Source of the DNA: a candidate division KSB3 bacterium
GTDB taxonomy: Bacteria; Moduliflexota; Moduliflexia; Moduliflexales; Moduliflexaceae
Assembly (NCBI GenBank): GCA_002748425.1
Contig: PDSJ01000013.1
Coordinates: 62,001 to 126,000, forward strand
Direction: 5' to 3'
Length of the DNA stretch: 64,000 nt
The notes below the pieces were generated by a model that was not told where the DNA came from, did not search any database, and saw nothing but the letters and a program-made list of their open reading frames with translations. Shown in pieces: positions 24,571 to 34,404 of the stretch. The position numbers were made by a program, and so were the translations under genes. Numbering within the stretch: position 1 is the first letter of the stretch; the number at the start of each line of letters is the position of its first letter.

Positions 24571-25794
24571 ATGAAATTGGCATTTTTTTCACCATTACGT
24601 CCTCAACGCTCCGGAATTTCGGATTATAGCGAAGATTTGCTCCCTGTTCTTGCGAAATCCGCTGATATCGATCTGTTTACCGAGCAGAATATTCCTCCCG
24701 ACAATCCTGCTATCTCCGAATCCTTTGAGGTCTTTCCCTACACGGAATTTGCCCGGCGATCACGCTCGTACGATCTCTGTCTCTATCAGATGGGGAACAA
24801 TCCACAATATCACGGCTATATGGATGAACTGATTCATCGCTATCCTGGCATCGTCACAGTCCACGACTTTGCACTACAGCATTATTACATCACTTTGCTG
24901 TTAAAAGAGCAGAAACGCTATGATGAATATGTCAGCACTATGAAGACCTATTATGGAGAGCTTGGCGAAAAAATCGCTGCGAAATTCTCCTGCGGTTTCC
25001 TGCACGAATATCCTTTTTATCAATTTCCTTTGTGGCAGCGGGTTGTCGAGCCAAGCCTGGGGACGATCGTGCATAGCAGTTATGTCAAAGCCAAAATGTT
25101 ACAGTACGATCCATCCTATCTGGTTGAAATGATTCCAATGGGGATTGTGGCCCCGAATAGCGATGCGTATCAGAAAGAAGCGCTGCGAGAGAAGTATCAG
25201 ATCTCAGCAGATCGCTTTATCGTCAGCGCTTTCGGCTATATCAGTCCGGGAAAAAGAATTCCGGAACTGTTGAAAGCGTTCACAGCATTCGCTGGAAATG
25301 TCCCTGAAGCGCTGTGTCTGCTCGTCGGACACCTGGTCGAGCCGGAAGAACTGCCGGGCTTTGACATGCGAGCCCTTCTAAAAACGCTCGGCATCGAGCA
25401 GCAGGTTCGGATTACTGGTTTTATCCCATACGAGGCGTTTTTTGACTATATCGCCCTTTCGGATATTTGCGTGAACCTGCGCCATCCCACAGTCCGGGCG
25501 ACCTCTGCAAACATCCTGAAAATCATGGCCCTGGGCAAACCTGTGCTTATTTCAGATCTTTGTGAAAACCTCGATCTACCGACAAATACCTGCATAAAAA
25601 TCCCCCTGGATCAGAACGAAGAAGCACAACTGGTCTCAGCCTTACAAACATTGTACCAAGACCTCGACTACAGAGAAAGCCTCGGGAGACAAGCTCAGCT
25701 TCATATCAAGCTTCATCACTCGGTAGAACAAGCGGCGGAAAAATATCTTGCCTTTTGCTCGTCAATTCTCGAGAGGCAGCATTCATCAGGATGA
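24571..25794 (+). CDS. glycosyltransferase, family 4 type (GT-B)
   Basis: A 407-residue cytoplasmic GT-B enzyme. The N-terminal 'MKLAFFSPLRPQRSGISDYSEDLLP' region is typical of mannosyl- or glucosyltransferases of surface polysaccharides (only the short ends are distinctive). The middle and C-terminal parts include 'GIVTVHDFALQHYYI' and the nucleotide-sugar-binding lobe with 'GYISPGKRIPELLKAF' and 'KIMALGKPVLISD' around the E-x7-E position. It lies 50 bases after the methyltransferase gene and overlaps the next gene by an ATGA junction, so it belongs to the lptD operon. The sugar is unknown. Confidence 0.85.
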   Translation: MKLAFFSPLRPQRSGISDYSEDLLPVLAKSADIDLFTEQNIPPDNPAISESFEVFPYTEFARRSRSYDLCLYQMGNNPQYHGYMDELIHRYPGIVTVHDFALQHYYITLLLKEQKRYDEYVSTMKTYYGELGEKIAAKFSCGFLHEYPFYQFPLWQRVVEPSLGTIVHSSYVKAKMLQYDPSYLVEMIPMGIVAPNSDAYQKEALREKYQISADRFIVSAFGYISPGKRIPELLKAFTAFAGNVPEALCLLVGHLVEPEELPGFDMRALLKTLGIEQQVRITGFIPYEAFFDYIALSDICVNLRHPTVRATSANILKIMALGKPVLISDLCENLDLPTNTCIKIPLDQNEEAQLVSALQTLYQDLDYRESLGRQAQLHIKLHHSVEQAAEKYLAFCSSILERQHSSG

Positions 25795-28313
25795 ATGGAT
25801 TCATAAGACAGGTACTGAAGCATCTTACACTTCTCCTTGCCTATCTGTTGATGGCCTGCGTTTGCTTAAATCCGCTTCCTTTCCACCTTTCCGAGGGATT
25901 ACTCGCTGCTGAATCCGGCGATCCCCTGCTCCAGATTTGGGTTGTTCAATGGAATATTCATAAACTCAGTACATCGCTTTCATCTTATTTTGATGCGAAT
26001 ATTTTTTATCCCTACTCGAATACCTTTGCATATCATGACCATCTCTTCGGCCTGGGTATCCTGGGATGGATATTTTCAGTGCTCACTCAGAACCCGATCC
26101 TGATCCATAACTGTCTGCTGCTGCTCTCTTTCACGTGCTCAGCATACGGCATGTTTCTCCTGTGCAGGGACATCACGCAGAACATTTACGCAGCCGGGCT
26201 CGGTGGAGTAATTTTTGGCTTCTTGCCCTTCCGTTTCGCTCACCTAGACCATGTGAACATACTCAGCGTATACTGGCTGCCCCTCTGTTTTTTCTTTCTG
26301 AGGCGTTATCTGATTCCTTGCTCTACTCGCTCGCACAAGGTGTTGTTGACACTGCCTTTTTTCTGGCTGTGTTTTTTCTTACAAGCTCTGACCTCATTTA
26401 ACTATCTGTTTCTTGCAGCGATTGCTCTGGGCATATACGGACTTGTGTCGGCTACGTATCAATGGTATAAAGGCTGCTCTCCATGGAAGGGGCACATACC
26501 ACGTGATTTGCTCGTATTTTTTGCCGGAGCCGGCCTTGTCGGACTGGGGCTTCTTCCGTTGACATCAGCATATTTGAAAGCAAATAAAGAGCTTGGATTT
26601 GAACGCAGCGTCCAGGAAACGCACGCGCTGTCTGCACGGCCTCAAGACTATGCAGTCGCGCCTGAGAACAACCTTCTCTACGGTACGATCACGCGGAAGT
26701 GGCAGTCGCTGACATCTCCATATCCGAGAGAGCAAGCCTTATTTCACGGTATACTCACGACAGTTCTCGCCGGAATCGCTCTGCTTTACGGACTCTTTCG
26801 CAGGGGAAACGCTGCCTGCAACAGTGCCCGTATTGCCTTCGGAGCTCTTTTATTTGCTGCCTTTGTGCTCTCACTCGGTCCGTTTGTCAGCATACTCGGC
26901 AAAAATATTTCTCTCCCGTATTCTTGCTTGTATCACATGCTGCCAGGCTTTAAATCGATGCGGGTTCCGGCCCGTTTCGGTATTATTGCAGCCTTTGCCC
27001 TTGCCGTGTTGGCCTCGATCGGCGTGACCGATATCTTTACATTCCGGAGACCGGGAAACACCCCACTGCGACAGCTCATCTTCGCTGGAATCTCAGCTGG
27101 CCTGATCCTCCTGGAATCCTATTCACCCTTTGTAACACTCAGCCTCTATCCCGGTGAGACCAAGGCACTTCCGGGAGTCTATCAGTGGCTTCATTCCCAG
27201 CCTGATCCACTCCGGATTGTAGAACTCCCTGTTCACTCGCCCAAAGATCAGTTCGAAGCCATATACTACTCCACATTTCATTGGCACCGTATGCTGAATG
27301 GACGCAGCGCCTTTATTCCGAACGGGATTCAGCGCGTCTTCAATCAACTGCGCACCTTCCCCTCTCAGCGCAGCATCGCGCTGCTGAAAAGTCTCGCGAT
27401 CGAATACGTGATTCTCCATACGCAAAAGCTGAAGGCTCCCTTCCCAGAACCCTGTCCTGACGGACTGAAGCTCCTTCGACGTTTTGACAATGATTGGCTG
27501 TTTCAGGTCAAAGCCCCTGCTTCGCATCCCAGGTCCCCAGACCACGCGATTCGTCCGGTCAAGCTGCATGTCAGCACAATATTGCAGAAGGATGAACACT
27601 GCACACTGGGCGTAGAGCTTGAATCTCAGGCCACGACAAACCTGTCCCTTTTACCGGAAGAATCCTGTTGGGTTCGGATCGAATGGTCCCAGAACGAAAC
27701 ACTTCTCTCCACAGAAAGCGCCCGCATGAACATTCCGATCTTTTTCCAGCCAGGGAAGAGTGAAACAACGTCTCTACACCTTAGGACTCCGAAAAGTCCT
27801 GGAGATTATCAGCTCCGCCTTCTTTTTCAGTGCGCTGCCATCAGCCCCGAACAGATCTCAAAACGCGTCACGATTCTGCCGGAAATCATAGACAGCCGAA
27901 GCCCCCACAAACTGGAGGCGGAATTTCTTTGGGACGACATTCCCGAAGTCTGGCCTCACGATCAGCCGCTGCCGATTCGGATCATCGTAAAAAATTCTGG
28001 TGATACGCTCTGGAAAGCTTCTATCGTCGATCGGGAACAGCCCAAAGGCGAAGTCCGCCTTGCCGTCGTTGATTGGTATGAACAGTCATCTGGCGAGGCG
28101 CTCATCCAGCAGCGCGGCAGCACAGAACTTGGAGCGCGAGGACGTCTCCGTTACGATGTGCCGCCGGGAAAGGCAGCCTCCATTGACGCAGAAATCCCGA
28201 CGCCTGCGTATGCCGGAGAATTTCTCCTTGAGCTTGACATGCTCAGCGAGCATATTGCATGGTTTTCACCTCAAAAATTGCGCACCTTAAAGAAAATCAT
28301 TTATCTCTATTAA
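25791..28313 (+). CDS. GT-C-like polytopic membrane protein with soluble C-terminal part
   Basis: An 840-residue protein. The first half has about 10 hydrophobic helices; after the first comes the acidic 'AESGDPLLQIWVVQWN' and then 'FDANIFYPYSNTFAYHDH', the segment order of GT-C glycosyltransferases that use polyprenyl-phosphate sugars. The second half (from about residue 450) is periplasmic-looking, with beta-rich stretches that may include Ig-like modules. ATG 25791 overlaps the stop of the previous gene (ATGA), indicating translational coupling. The donor and acceptor cannot be named. A YfhO-type membrane protein is the main alternative. Confidence 0.7.
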   Translation: MNGFIRQVLKHLTLLLAYLLMACVCLNPLPFHLSEGLLAAESGDPLLQIWVVQWNIHKLSTSLSSYFDANIFYPYSNTFAYHDHLFGLGILGWIFSVLTQNPILIHNCLLLLSFTCSAYGMFLLCRDITQNIYAAGLGGVIFGFLPFRFAHLDHVNILSVYWLPLCFFFLRRYLIPCSTRSHKVLLTLPFFWLCFFLQALTSFNYLFLAAIALGIYGLVSATYQWYKGCSPWKGHIPRDLLVFFAGAGLVGLGLLPLTSAYLKANKELGFERSVQETHALSARPQDYAVAPENNLLYGTITRKWQSLTSPYPREQALFHGILTTVLAGIALLYGLFRRGNAACNSARIAFGALLFAAFVLSLGPFVSILGKNISLPYSCLYHMLPGFKSMRVPARFGIIAAFALAVLASIGVTDIFTFRRPGNTPLRQLIFAGISAGLILLESYSPFVTLSLYPGETKALPGVYQWLHSQPDPLRIVELPVHSPKDQFEAIYYSTFHWHRMLNGRSAFIPNGIQRVFNQLRTFPSQRSIALLKSLAIEYVILHTQKLKAPFPEPCPDGLKLLRRFDNDWLFQVKAPASHPRSPDHAIRPVKLHVSTILQKDEHCTLGVELESQATTNLSLLPEESCWVRIEWSQNETLLSTESARMNIPIFFQPGKSETTSLHLRTPKSPGDYQLRLLFQCAAISPEQISKRVTILPEIIDSRSPHKLEAEFLWDDIPEVWPHDQPLPIRIIVKNSGDTLWKASIVDREQPKGEVRLAVVDWYEQSSGEALIQQRGSTELGARGRLRYDVPPGKAASIDAEIPTPAYAGEFLLELDMLSEHIAWFSPQKLRTLKKIIYLY

Positions 28314-28317
28314 GATT

Positions 28318-29166
28318 ATGCAACATACCCCTGTTCCCAAAATTGCCGCCATTCATGATCTGGCCTGTTTTGGTCGTGCTGCTTTAAGCGTGGTCATGCC
28401 AATTCTCTCATCAATGGGGATCCAGGTTTGCCCGCTTCCGACAGCGATTTTTTCAACTCATGGAGGCTTTCCCGGCTATCGTTCACTGGATATTACAGCA
28501 CACATCAACGCGATCATCGCCCACTGGAAAGTACTTCAGATAGAATTCGACGCCATTTATAGCGGCTTCCTCAGTTCGCCTGCGCAGATCGACATCTTTT
28601 CAGAATTTATTCTTGACTTTTCCAGGAAAGATCAGCTCATTGTGATCGATCCGGTTCTTGGAGATCACGGGAAGCTCTATGGTGTCACGGCACAGGACAT
28701 GCTTCCCCGCATGAAAGACTATATTCGTTTGGCGCATCTTATTACCCCTAACCTCACTGAAGCCGCATTACTCCTTGACGAGCCGTATTCACCGACAATC
28801 TCTGACAATACGCTTGAGGAGTGGCTGATACGCTTAACAGAATTCGGACCCGGCAGGGCCGTCGTCACGAGTGTGCCGTCCTCCCACGCTCCAAAAAGTC
28901 GAACCTGCGTTGCAGCGTATGAACGGGAGACGCAACGATTCTGGAAGATCTGTTCAGAACGAGTTAACGCTGATTTCCCAGGCAGTGGAGATACGTTTAC
29001 CAGCGTCATCGTCGGAAGCCTTGTCCATGGAGAGCCGTTAGAATGCGCTTTACAGCGCTCCATTGACTTTATCGAACGAGGAATTACTTACTCCTCTCAA
29101 CAAAAAACGCCTGAGAGGGAAGGTATTCTTGTAGAAAAATTTCTAGCCTCTCTTACAGCTAGATAG
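28318..29166 (+). CDS. pyridoxal/pyridoxamine kinase (PdxY/PdxK-like)
   Basis: Phosphorylates vitamin B6 vitamers in salvage of PLP. The 282-residue protein has the ribokinase-fold marks of this group: N-terminal 'AAIHDLACFGRAAL', 'PTAIFSTHGGF', the 'VIDPVLGDHGKLY' metal/ATP segment, 'LITPNLTEAALLL' and the anion-hole motif 'PGSGDTFTSVIVG' with the catalytic Asp near residue 222. It starts 4 bases after the GT-C gene, so it is the last gene of the lptD operon by position. The functional link to surface glycans is not evident. Confidence 0.88.
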   Translation: MQHTPVPKIAAIHDLACFGRAALSVVMPILSSMGIQVCPLPTAIFSTHGGFPGYRSLDITAHINAIIAHWKVLQIEFDAIYSGFLSSPAQIDIFSEFILDFSRKDQLIVIDPVLGDHGKLYGVTAQDMLPRMKDYIRLAHLITPNLTEAALLLDEPYSPTISDNTLEEWLIRLTEFGPGRAVVTSVPSSHAPKSRTCVAAYERETQRFWKICSERVNADFPGSGDTFTSVIVGSLVHGEPLECALQRSIDFIERGITYSSQQKTPEREGILVEKFLASLTAR

Positions 29167-29862
29167 CGATCTGCGCTATAAGAGTGTTCTATTCGATGTT
29201 GAAGAAAACTCACCTCCCATAAAGATGAGGAATGAACTATATAAAAAAGTATCACATCTACGGATTTCTCTGCATAAGTAGTGTCCTGTTCGTATGCTTT
29301 GGGGGGAACTTGGAATGGTCAAGTAAAAGTAGACAATTTTTTCATACGACCATTTTCAGTGTAATGCACTTCTATACCACTCCACTCAGACGGTTGCTCT
29401 CAATCGGGTACGAAAACAGGTTGAAGCAATTATAGGCACGCTCATTATCCATATGTATTCATCCGGCAAAACCACCTTGAGCATGCTTCATCGTAAATGA
29501 GGCAGGGAAGCCATTGTCGGCATTGACATCATCCCCGGATATGGCAGGCAGGGTCATCATTCATGATTGCCGGGCATCATATCTTTCATATGACCATTGC
29601 GGCTAGGTGCTTTGCGGCACTCATTTGTCAAGTTCTCTTCAGACAACCGTAAACCGGAGCATGAATCCCCTGCTCGCTTATACCGTTGGCTCTGGAAGGA
29701 AAAATTCAAGGTCTCGGCGGTAGGGAGTGAGTAGGTACGCATTTTCAATATATTTTGTAGAAAAATGTTGACGTGACAAATGGGACATGGTTTCAAAAGG
29801 GAATTATCCTCTTTTGAAATATTAGGAAATTCTATGTATGCTAGAAATTTCGACCAAACCAT
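29167..29862. other. gene-poor 696-base gap with possible decayed coding
   Basis: No convincing gene on either strand. A 51-codon open stretch at 29348-29500 reads '..ALNRVRKQVEAIIGTL..', faintly like the first helix of FrmR/CsoR repressors, but it has no start codon and loses similarity. A minus-strand open frame at 29557-29868 has no recognisable family. The GC content and the loose text differ from the adjacent operons, consistent with an old insertion or deletion scar. Confidence 0.35.
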
Positions 29863-32550
29863 GTGCAAAGAATCAATTATGATTACGTATCATTTTCAGT
29901 AGATGATATGTGTGACTCACTCGTCATGATACACAAACGCTTCTTTCAATTTATCGCAAACTGTAAACTTCTGTTCAGCATTTGGCTCTGTGCTATCATT
30001 ATTATTGCGGGGATATGGCTTGTCATCTACCGCCAAAACGGACTGTATGCATCATATTACGACTGTCAGGGTGAACCAGTGCTCTCCATGAAAGATAATA
30101 CCCCCTATTTAAAAGATTTAAAAGGCGACACTGGACTCAATCTTCTCGGGACAAATCAGTATAGCATCACTTGGAACGGATGGATTCTCATTCCTAAGCG
30201 GGGGACTTACCGCTTCGCCACGAATTCAGATGATGGCTCTTCTTTACGACTAGATAATAGACTGCTTGTGGCCAATGGTGGGGTACATACATTGAGGTAT
30301 GTCTCGCAAAAGATTTTCCTTGAAGAAGGGGTATATCCTTTTGAAGTGCGTTACATGCAGGACGGAGGCTCTGCCGTCATCCAAACCCTTTGGGCCCCTC
30401 CGGGAGAAAACGAGCAATTGCTTCCCTCCAGCGTTCTTTTCCGAGAGAAACCTGGCTTTACAGGGCAAACGTTGGGTCGTATAAGGCTATTTTTTAAAGG
30501 GTTCTCAGTCTGGCATTGGAGTGTTCTACTGATTGGGGTTGCCTTGCTGAGTTTGAGAACACAGTTCACTTTTACAGATATATGGAAGAGCTACATGGCG
30601 TTTTCAAGAGATCAGAAGTTTCCATGGGAACTGGAAAGCTGGATACTTTTTGGATTAATCGTCTTAATCGTAATTAGCTCTGTATTGCACTTCGACTTTA
30701 GGACTAACCCTAAAACCGGCGATCAAGCATCGCATTTTATGCAAGCTCTCAGCCTGGCTTACGATAAGGACCTGCATTATGGAGAAGAAGACATGCTTCA
30801 CTGGCGTGAAGCGGGATGGGGTGAAAATACAGGCGATCTCTTCTTTAAAGGATACGGCAAGGGATATTGCTTTGGAAAACCTTACGGGTATTCTCTTTTT
30901 TTGGCTCCTTTTATCAGACTTATTGGCCCTGTCAAAGGGGCCATGACTGCAAATGTGTGTCTCTTTCTTCTGTTGTTGTTCTTTTCGACCTTGTTGCTTC
31001 GAATGAAATACCGAGGAAGTCTCGTCCCAATGTTGCTTATGGGACTCTATCTGTCATCGTATGCCTATTTTTATATCTATGTCATTCATACCGAAATCTT
31101 TCTGGCTACACTGACAGCGCTCTATTTTTACTTACTCTTTCGCTACTTTTACACACATTCTCTTTGTCCCCTTGTCGGAGCAACGATTGTATTGGCATTT
31201 GGGGTGTCTGAAAAGTTACCACTTCTGCTGCTCTTCGCTCCAGGATTTTTTGCAGCGTTGGTTCATGGCAGAAAATATTCCCAAAAGCTTCTACTGGTTC
31301 CCCTTCTCATTCTCAGCCTGCTGCTCTCGATCTTTCCGTATCTCATGTATTCCGATTATCACGATTGGAATCCTTATTCCGGCGAACGTTATTGGTCCTT
31401 TGTCCTGCCCTTTGCTCCGGAGTATGATGCCAAGTTAGACGGAGAAAAGGTAGAAACCCGGCGTCTGGGGACAGGGTGCTATTTTTCGCTGCAATACATC
31501 TTGGCTACCGCTCAGAAATATCTTGAAACCCCAAGAGAGTTTTTACTGTCACTTTACTTCTATTTCGTCGGAGCACATACCGGGATGTTCGTATTTGCTC
31601 CTCTGGCGGCATTTCTGCTCTTCGCTTCAATGAGTCCATGCCATCTCAAATGGCGTTCCAGCATGATTCTCTCAGGACTTTTCGCCTACATTCTTTTCTA
31701 TGTGTTCTTGTTCCCTAATAATTATTATGGAGGGGATCAGTCACTTGGAAATCGTTATTTTCTTCAAGTCCTTCCAGCGATGGCCGCCTTGATCGTTGCA
31801 TCAGATTTTGGGCACAGATTTCTTTGGAAAACAGCAATTAGTAGCGTTATCGTTTCTTTAGTGTTCCTGTGGCCTCATCACATGGACCCGGCACATGCGT
31901 TTTGCAAATTAAAACGCACCAGTTGGCTGCAACGTTGTATGCTCACAGAAATTAATCAAACCGGGCTGCGAGCTTTCGTGGTGGATAGGAAAGGAAGTCT
32001 CAATATTCGTCTATTTCCATGTAAACCAGCATGGAGGTATGCCAACAAACCTTCAAAACTCTTTCTCTTTATTGATGGAGAATTGCGTAAGCCTGAGTTC
32101 GTGACTCCTTATGGTAATCGCCATAGCTACGCAAGGATCTCAGAAGGAATGCTGTTTTACCGGATGTTTGATGAGCCGCAGGGAAATGTGTATATTGGAG
32201 ATGGCTTTCGTTATCCTCAAAAAACACATGCCTGGTCTTATGGAAAGTCTTCAATCATTTTAGAGGCCTTTCAAAATAAAAAAGTTTGCATCAGCTTGAA
32301 GCCCAGACAACGTGAAAATATGTTTACACTTGAAGCCAATGGACAGAAAAAGCAGCTGAAATTTCCGGCGATTATCTGTTCCGCTTCAGCAGAACAACAT
32401 ACAGAGAAAGCATTCTTATATGTTAAAATTACGAACTCTGGGGGTATTTCTTCTCCTGACTCTCTGGTCTTTTCGCTCGAATGGGCCAAGGAGGACGACT
32501 GGAAGGCCATCCCCGTTGAGCAAATCTTGGATGTCACCGCTAAGGAATAA
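29863..32550 (+). CDS. PA14 domain-GT-C glycosyltransferase fusion
   Basis: Membrane protein of up to 895 residues. After one helix (about 36-56) comes a PA14 domain (about 60-195: 'GLYASYYD', 'WNGWILIPKRGTYRF', 'NSDDGSSLRLDN', 'GVYPFEVRYMQDGG'), which in other proteins binds carbohydrate. It is followed by a GT39/ArnT-like region with the early catalytic-type motif 'NPKTGDQASHF', about ten helices and a soluble tail. The start is uncertain: GTG 29863, ATG 29908 or ATG 29926; none has a strong ribosome site. The GT2 gene behind it probably makes its polyprenyl-phosphate sugar donor, as ArnC does for ArnT (inference). Confidence 0.8.
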   Translation: MQRINYDYVSFSVDDMCDSLVMIHKRFFQFIANCKLLFSIWLCAIIIIAGIWLVIYRQNGLYASYYDCQGEPVLSMKDNTPYLKDLKGDTGLNLLGTNQYSITWNGWILIPKRGTYRFATNSDDGSSLRLDNRLLVANGGVHTLRYVSQKIFLEEGVYPFEVRYMQDGGSAVIQTLWAPPGENEQLLPSSVLFREKPGFTGQTLGRIRLFFKGFSVWHWSVLLIGVALLSLRTQFTFTDIWKSYMAFSRDQKFPWELESWILFGLIVLIVISSVLHFDFRTNPKTGDQASHFMQALSLAYDKDLHYGEEDMLHWREAGWGENTGDLFFKGYGKGYCFGKPYGYSLFLAPFIRLIGPVKGAMTANVCLFLLLLFFSTLLLRMKYRGSLVPMLLMGLYLSSYAYFYIYVIHTEIFLATLTALYFYLLFRYFYTHSLCPLVGATIVLAFGVSEKLPLLLLFAPGFFAALVHGRKYSQKLLLVPLLILSLLLSIFPYLMYSDYHDWNPYSGERYWSFVLPFAPEYDAKLDGEKVETRRLGTGCYFSLQYILATAQKYLETPREFLLSLYFYFVGAHTGMFVFAPLAAFLLFASMSPCHLKWRSSMILSGLFAYILFYVFLFPNNYYGGDQSLGNRYFLQVLPAMAALIVASDFGHRFLWKTAISSVIVSLVFLWPHHMDPAHAFCKLKRTSWLQRCMLTEINQTGLRAFVVDRKGSLNIRLFPCKPAWRYANKPSKLFLFIDGELRKPEFVTPYGNRHSYARISEGMLFYRMFDEPQGNVYIGDGFRYPQKTHAWSYGKSSIILEAFQNKKVCISLKPRQRENMFTLEANGQKKQLKFPAIICSASAEQHTEKAFLYVKITNSGGISSPDSLVFSLEWAKEDDWKAIPVEQILDVTAKE

Positions 32551-32564
32551 TAGAGTAGGATGTT

Positions 32565-33539
32565 ATGAAGAATAGAGTGATAGAAAAAGGTGTTATCAGT
32601 TTTGTCGTTCCAGTGTATAACGAACAGGACACAGTTCGAACGCTTTTTGATAAAATCGCCGGCGTGATGACGCAAGAAAAGATTGCCGCTTATGAAGTTG
32701 TGTTTATCGATGACGGCAGTTCCGATAACTCCTGGCAACAAATTGAGACATTACTTGATACTTTTCCTGAACACGTTGTCGGAGTCCGGTTTCGTAAAAA
32801 CTTCGGGAAAGCGGCCGCCTTACGAGCGGGATTCTGTCAGGCACAAGGCGGCATCGTATTTACAATGGATGCCGATCTGCAGGACGATCCTGAAGAAATC
32901 CCCCGCTTTTTAGACAAATTACATGAAGGCTTTGATTTAGTCTCCGGCTGGAAAGCGAAACGTCACGATCCTCTGTCAAAAACCCTGCCGTCAAAGCTCT
33001 TTAATAAGGCCACGTCACTGCTGACTGGAATTCAGCTTCATGACTTTAATTGCGGCTTCAAAGCCTATCGTCGAGACGTGCTGGAGTGTCTCGATGTGTA
33101 CGGAGAGCTTCATCGCTATATTCCAGTGCTGGCTGATGAGTATGGCTTTCGAATCGGAGAAATTCCAGTACGCCATCGCCCCAGACAATACGGTGTCTCA
33201 AAATATGGTTTCGAACGCTATAGCAGAGGATTTCTGGATTTGCTCACTGTGATTGCCGTCACTCGCTATATGCAACGCCCCGCCCACCTCTTTGGAGGCG
33301 TAGGGATTCTCTCGGGACTGTTCGGCAGCGCCTCGCTGCTCTATCTGATCATCTTATGGTTCCTCGGCTATCGACCGATCGGCAACCGGCCCTTACTGCT
33401 GTTCGGCATTCTTGCTGTTATTCTGGCGGTTCAACTCATTTCTTTAGGCGTCATCGCCGAGCTTTCCAGGCGGGAGCATCACCTGCCGGACGTGGAGAAG
33501 ATGATTCAACACAAGCTCCCCTTCCAGAAAACTGAATGA
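32565..33539 (+). CDS. GT2 polyprenyl-phosphate glycosyltransferase (DPMS/ArnC/GtrB-like)
   Basis: Transfers a sugar from a nucleotide donor to undecaprenyl phosphate at the inner membrane. The 324-residue protein shows 'SFVVPVYNEQDTV' at the N-terminus, the DDG motif in 'VVFIDDGSSDNSW', the catalytic 'MDADLQDDPEEIP' and 'NCGFKAYRRDVL', all in the order of DPM synthase-like GT2 enzymes. Two C-terminal helices (about 237-262 and 273-297) anchor it. It starts 14 bases after the PA14-GT-C gene and is followed by a LAB_N gene, together forming a probable lipid- or surface-glycosylation cassette. Confidence 0.92.
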   Translation: MKNRVIEKGVISFVVPVYNEQDTVRTLFDKIAGVMTQEKIAAYEVVFIDDGSSDNSWQQIETLLDTFPEHVVGVRFRKNFGKAAALRAGFCQAQGGIVFTMDADLQDDPEEIPRFLDKLHEGFDLVSGWKAKRHDPLSKTLPSKLFNKATSLLTGIQLHDFNCGFKAYRRDVLECLDVYGELHRYIPVLADEYGFRIGEIPVRHRPRQYGVSKYGFERYSRGFLDLLTVIAVTRYMQRPAHLFGGVGILSGLFGSASLLYLIILWFLGYRPIGNRPLLLFGILAVILAVQLISLGVIAELSRREHHLPDVEKMIQHKLPFQKTE

Positions 33540-33679
33540 AAACGCTACCTGGCAGGTTTTATCCTTTCAAGGGTCGATGTCATGTCTTTTAATCTTGACA
33601 AGGTTGTTCGCTTCTGGACAATTTGCCTGTGAAAAAAATCATATCAGTACGTATCATGACCACTATACAGGGTTCCAGG

Positions 33680-33952
33680 ATGGACATACGACAGATTTCG
33701 CCTGAAAAGATTTTTGGCCTGATTGGAGGAGGACTCTTTCTCGGCTCTTGGCTGCTTCAGGCCTGGGAGACCAGAAAAGCAGGGGAGTCAATTGTCTCCT
33801 TTAATTTCTTCCTCTTGCGTCTGCTCGGCTCATTATTGCTGCTGTTTGAAGCCACACGCGTGAAATCCCTGTCACTCTCATGCGTTCAGGGAGGAACCGT
33901 GTTCCTTACTCTGTACAATATGTACATGATCAGACGGAAACGGCGGATGTAG
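33680..33952 (+). CDS. LAB_N domain (lipid A biosynthesis N-terminal domain) protein
   Basis: A 90-residue membrane protein with three hydrophobic segments. 'FLGSWLLQAWETRKAGESIVSFNFF' (first and last parts diagnostic) and the later 'LRLLGSLLLLFEATR' and 'LYNMYMIRRKRR' follow the PF07578 pattern. Stand-alone LAB_N proteins often sit beside polyprenyl-phosphate GT2 and GT-C genes, as here; their biochemical role is unresolved. ATG 33680 is preferred over upstream TTG or ATG codons because AGGG lies 7 bases before it. It is the third gene of the cassette. Confidence 0.75.
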   Translation: MDIRQISPEKIFGLIGGGLFLGSWLLQAWETRKAGESIVSFNFFLLRLLGSLLLLFEATRVKSLSLSCVQGGTVFLTLYNMYMIRRKRRM

Positions 33953-34404
33953 TCTGAGAGATTTCCGATGTGAAGCCATCCCCCTTCCGGCTTTCCAGAA
34001 TTTCAGGAATTCTTTGCAGGCGCGTATCGTTCATCAGAAAACAGACACCCTCCAGACCGATTTCGCCTTTGCCGATGATCTATGTGCACACCCAATGGCT
34101 TCTTTTCAGAGGATCGTTAAGATGGATCGTTTTCAGTCTACTGAACCAGCTCGAGAATTCTCGCCAGATACCTAAAGCGATATGACCGGCACTGGGGTTA
34201 GCCCTCGCTGCGACACGAAAGCCTGGACCACTCGCCGCAGTAAGCCGCCTTCTTTGAACAATTGGACTTAGGACATGCAGCGAATTTCGGCTTGATTCAG
34301 GAAGCTCTCCAGCAAGTGGAGCAGAAACAAGGGCTGAGGCTTTTTGACTGCCTGCCGATCTTTTTCGTTGACAATGTTTCCGGCGCTGTATAGAGAGCGC
34401 ATTC
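33953..34404 (+). pseudogene. probable decayed coding sequence before nadK
   Basis: No intact gene in 452 bases. One plus-strand frame reads like protein but is broken by several stops: 'SRILARYLKRYDRHWG', stop, 'PSLRHESLDHSPQ', stop, then 'AAFFEQLDLGHAANFG' and 'LIQEALQQVEQKQGLRLFD' to a stop at about 34392. The parent family is not recognised; a transposase is possible. A TTGACA (34368-34373) lies near the nadK start but too close to it for a normal leader. Confidence 0.35.

Noticed and set aside
29557..29868. Minus-strand frame of 103 codons as a transposase
   Set aside because: No recognisable transposase motif or inverted repeats; the composition looks non-coding.
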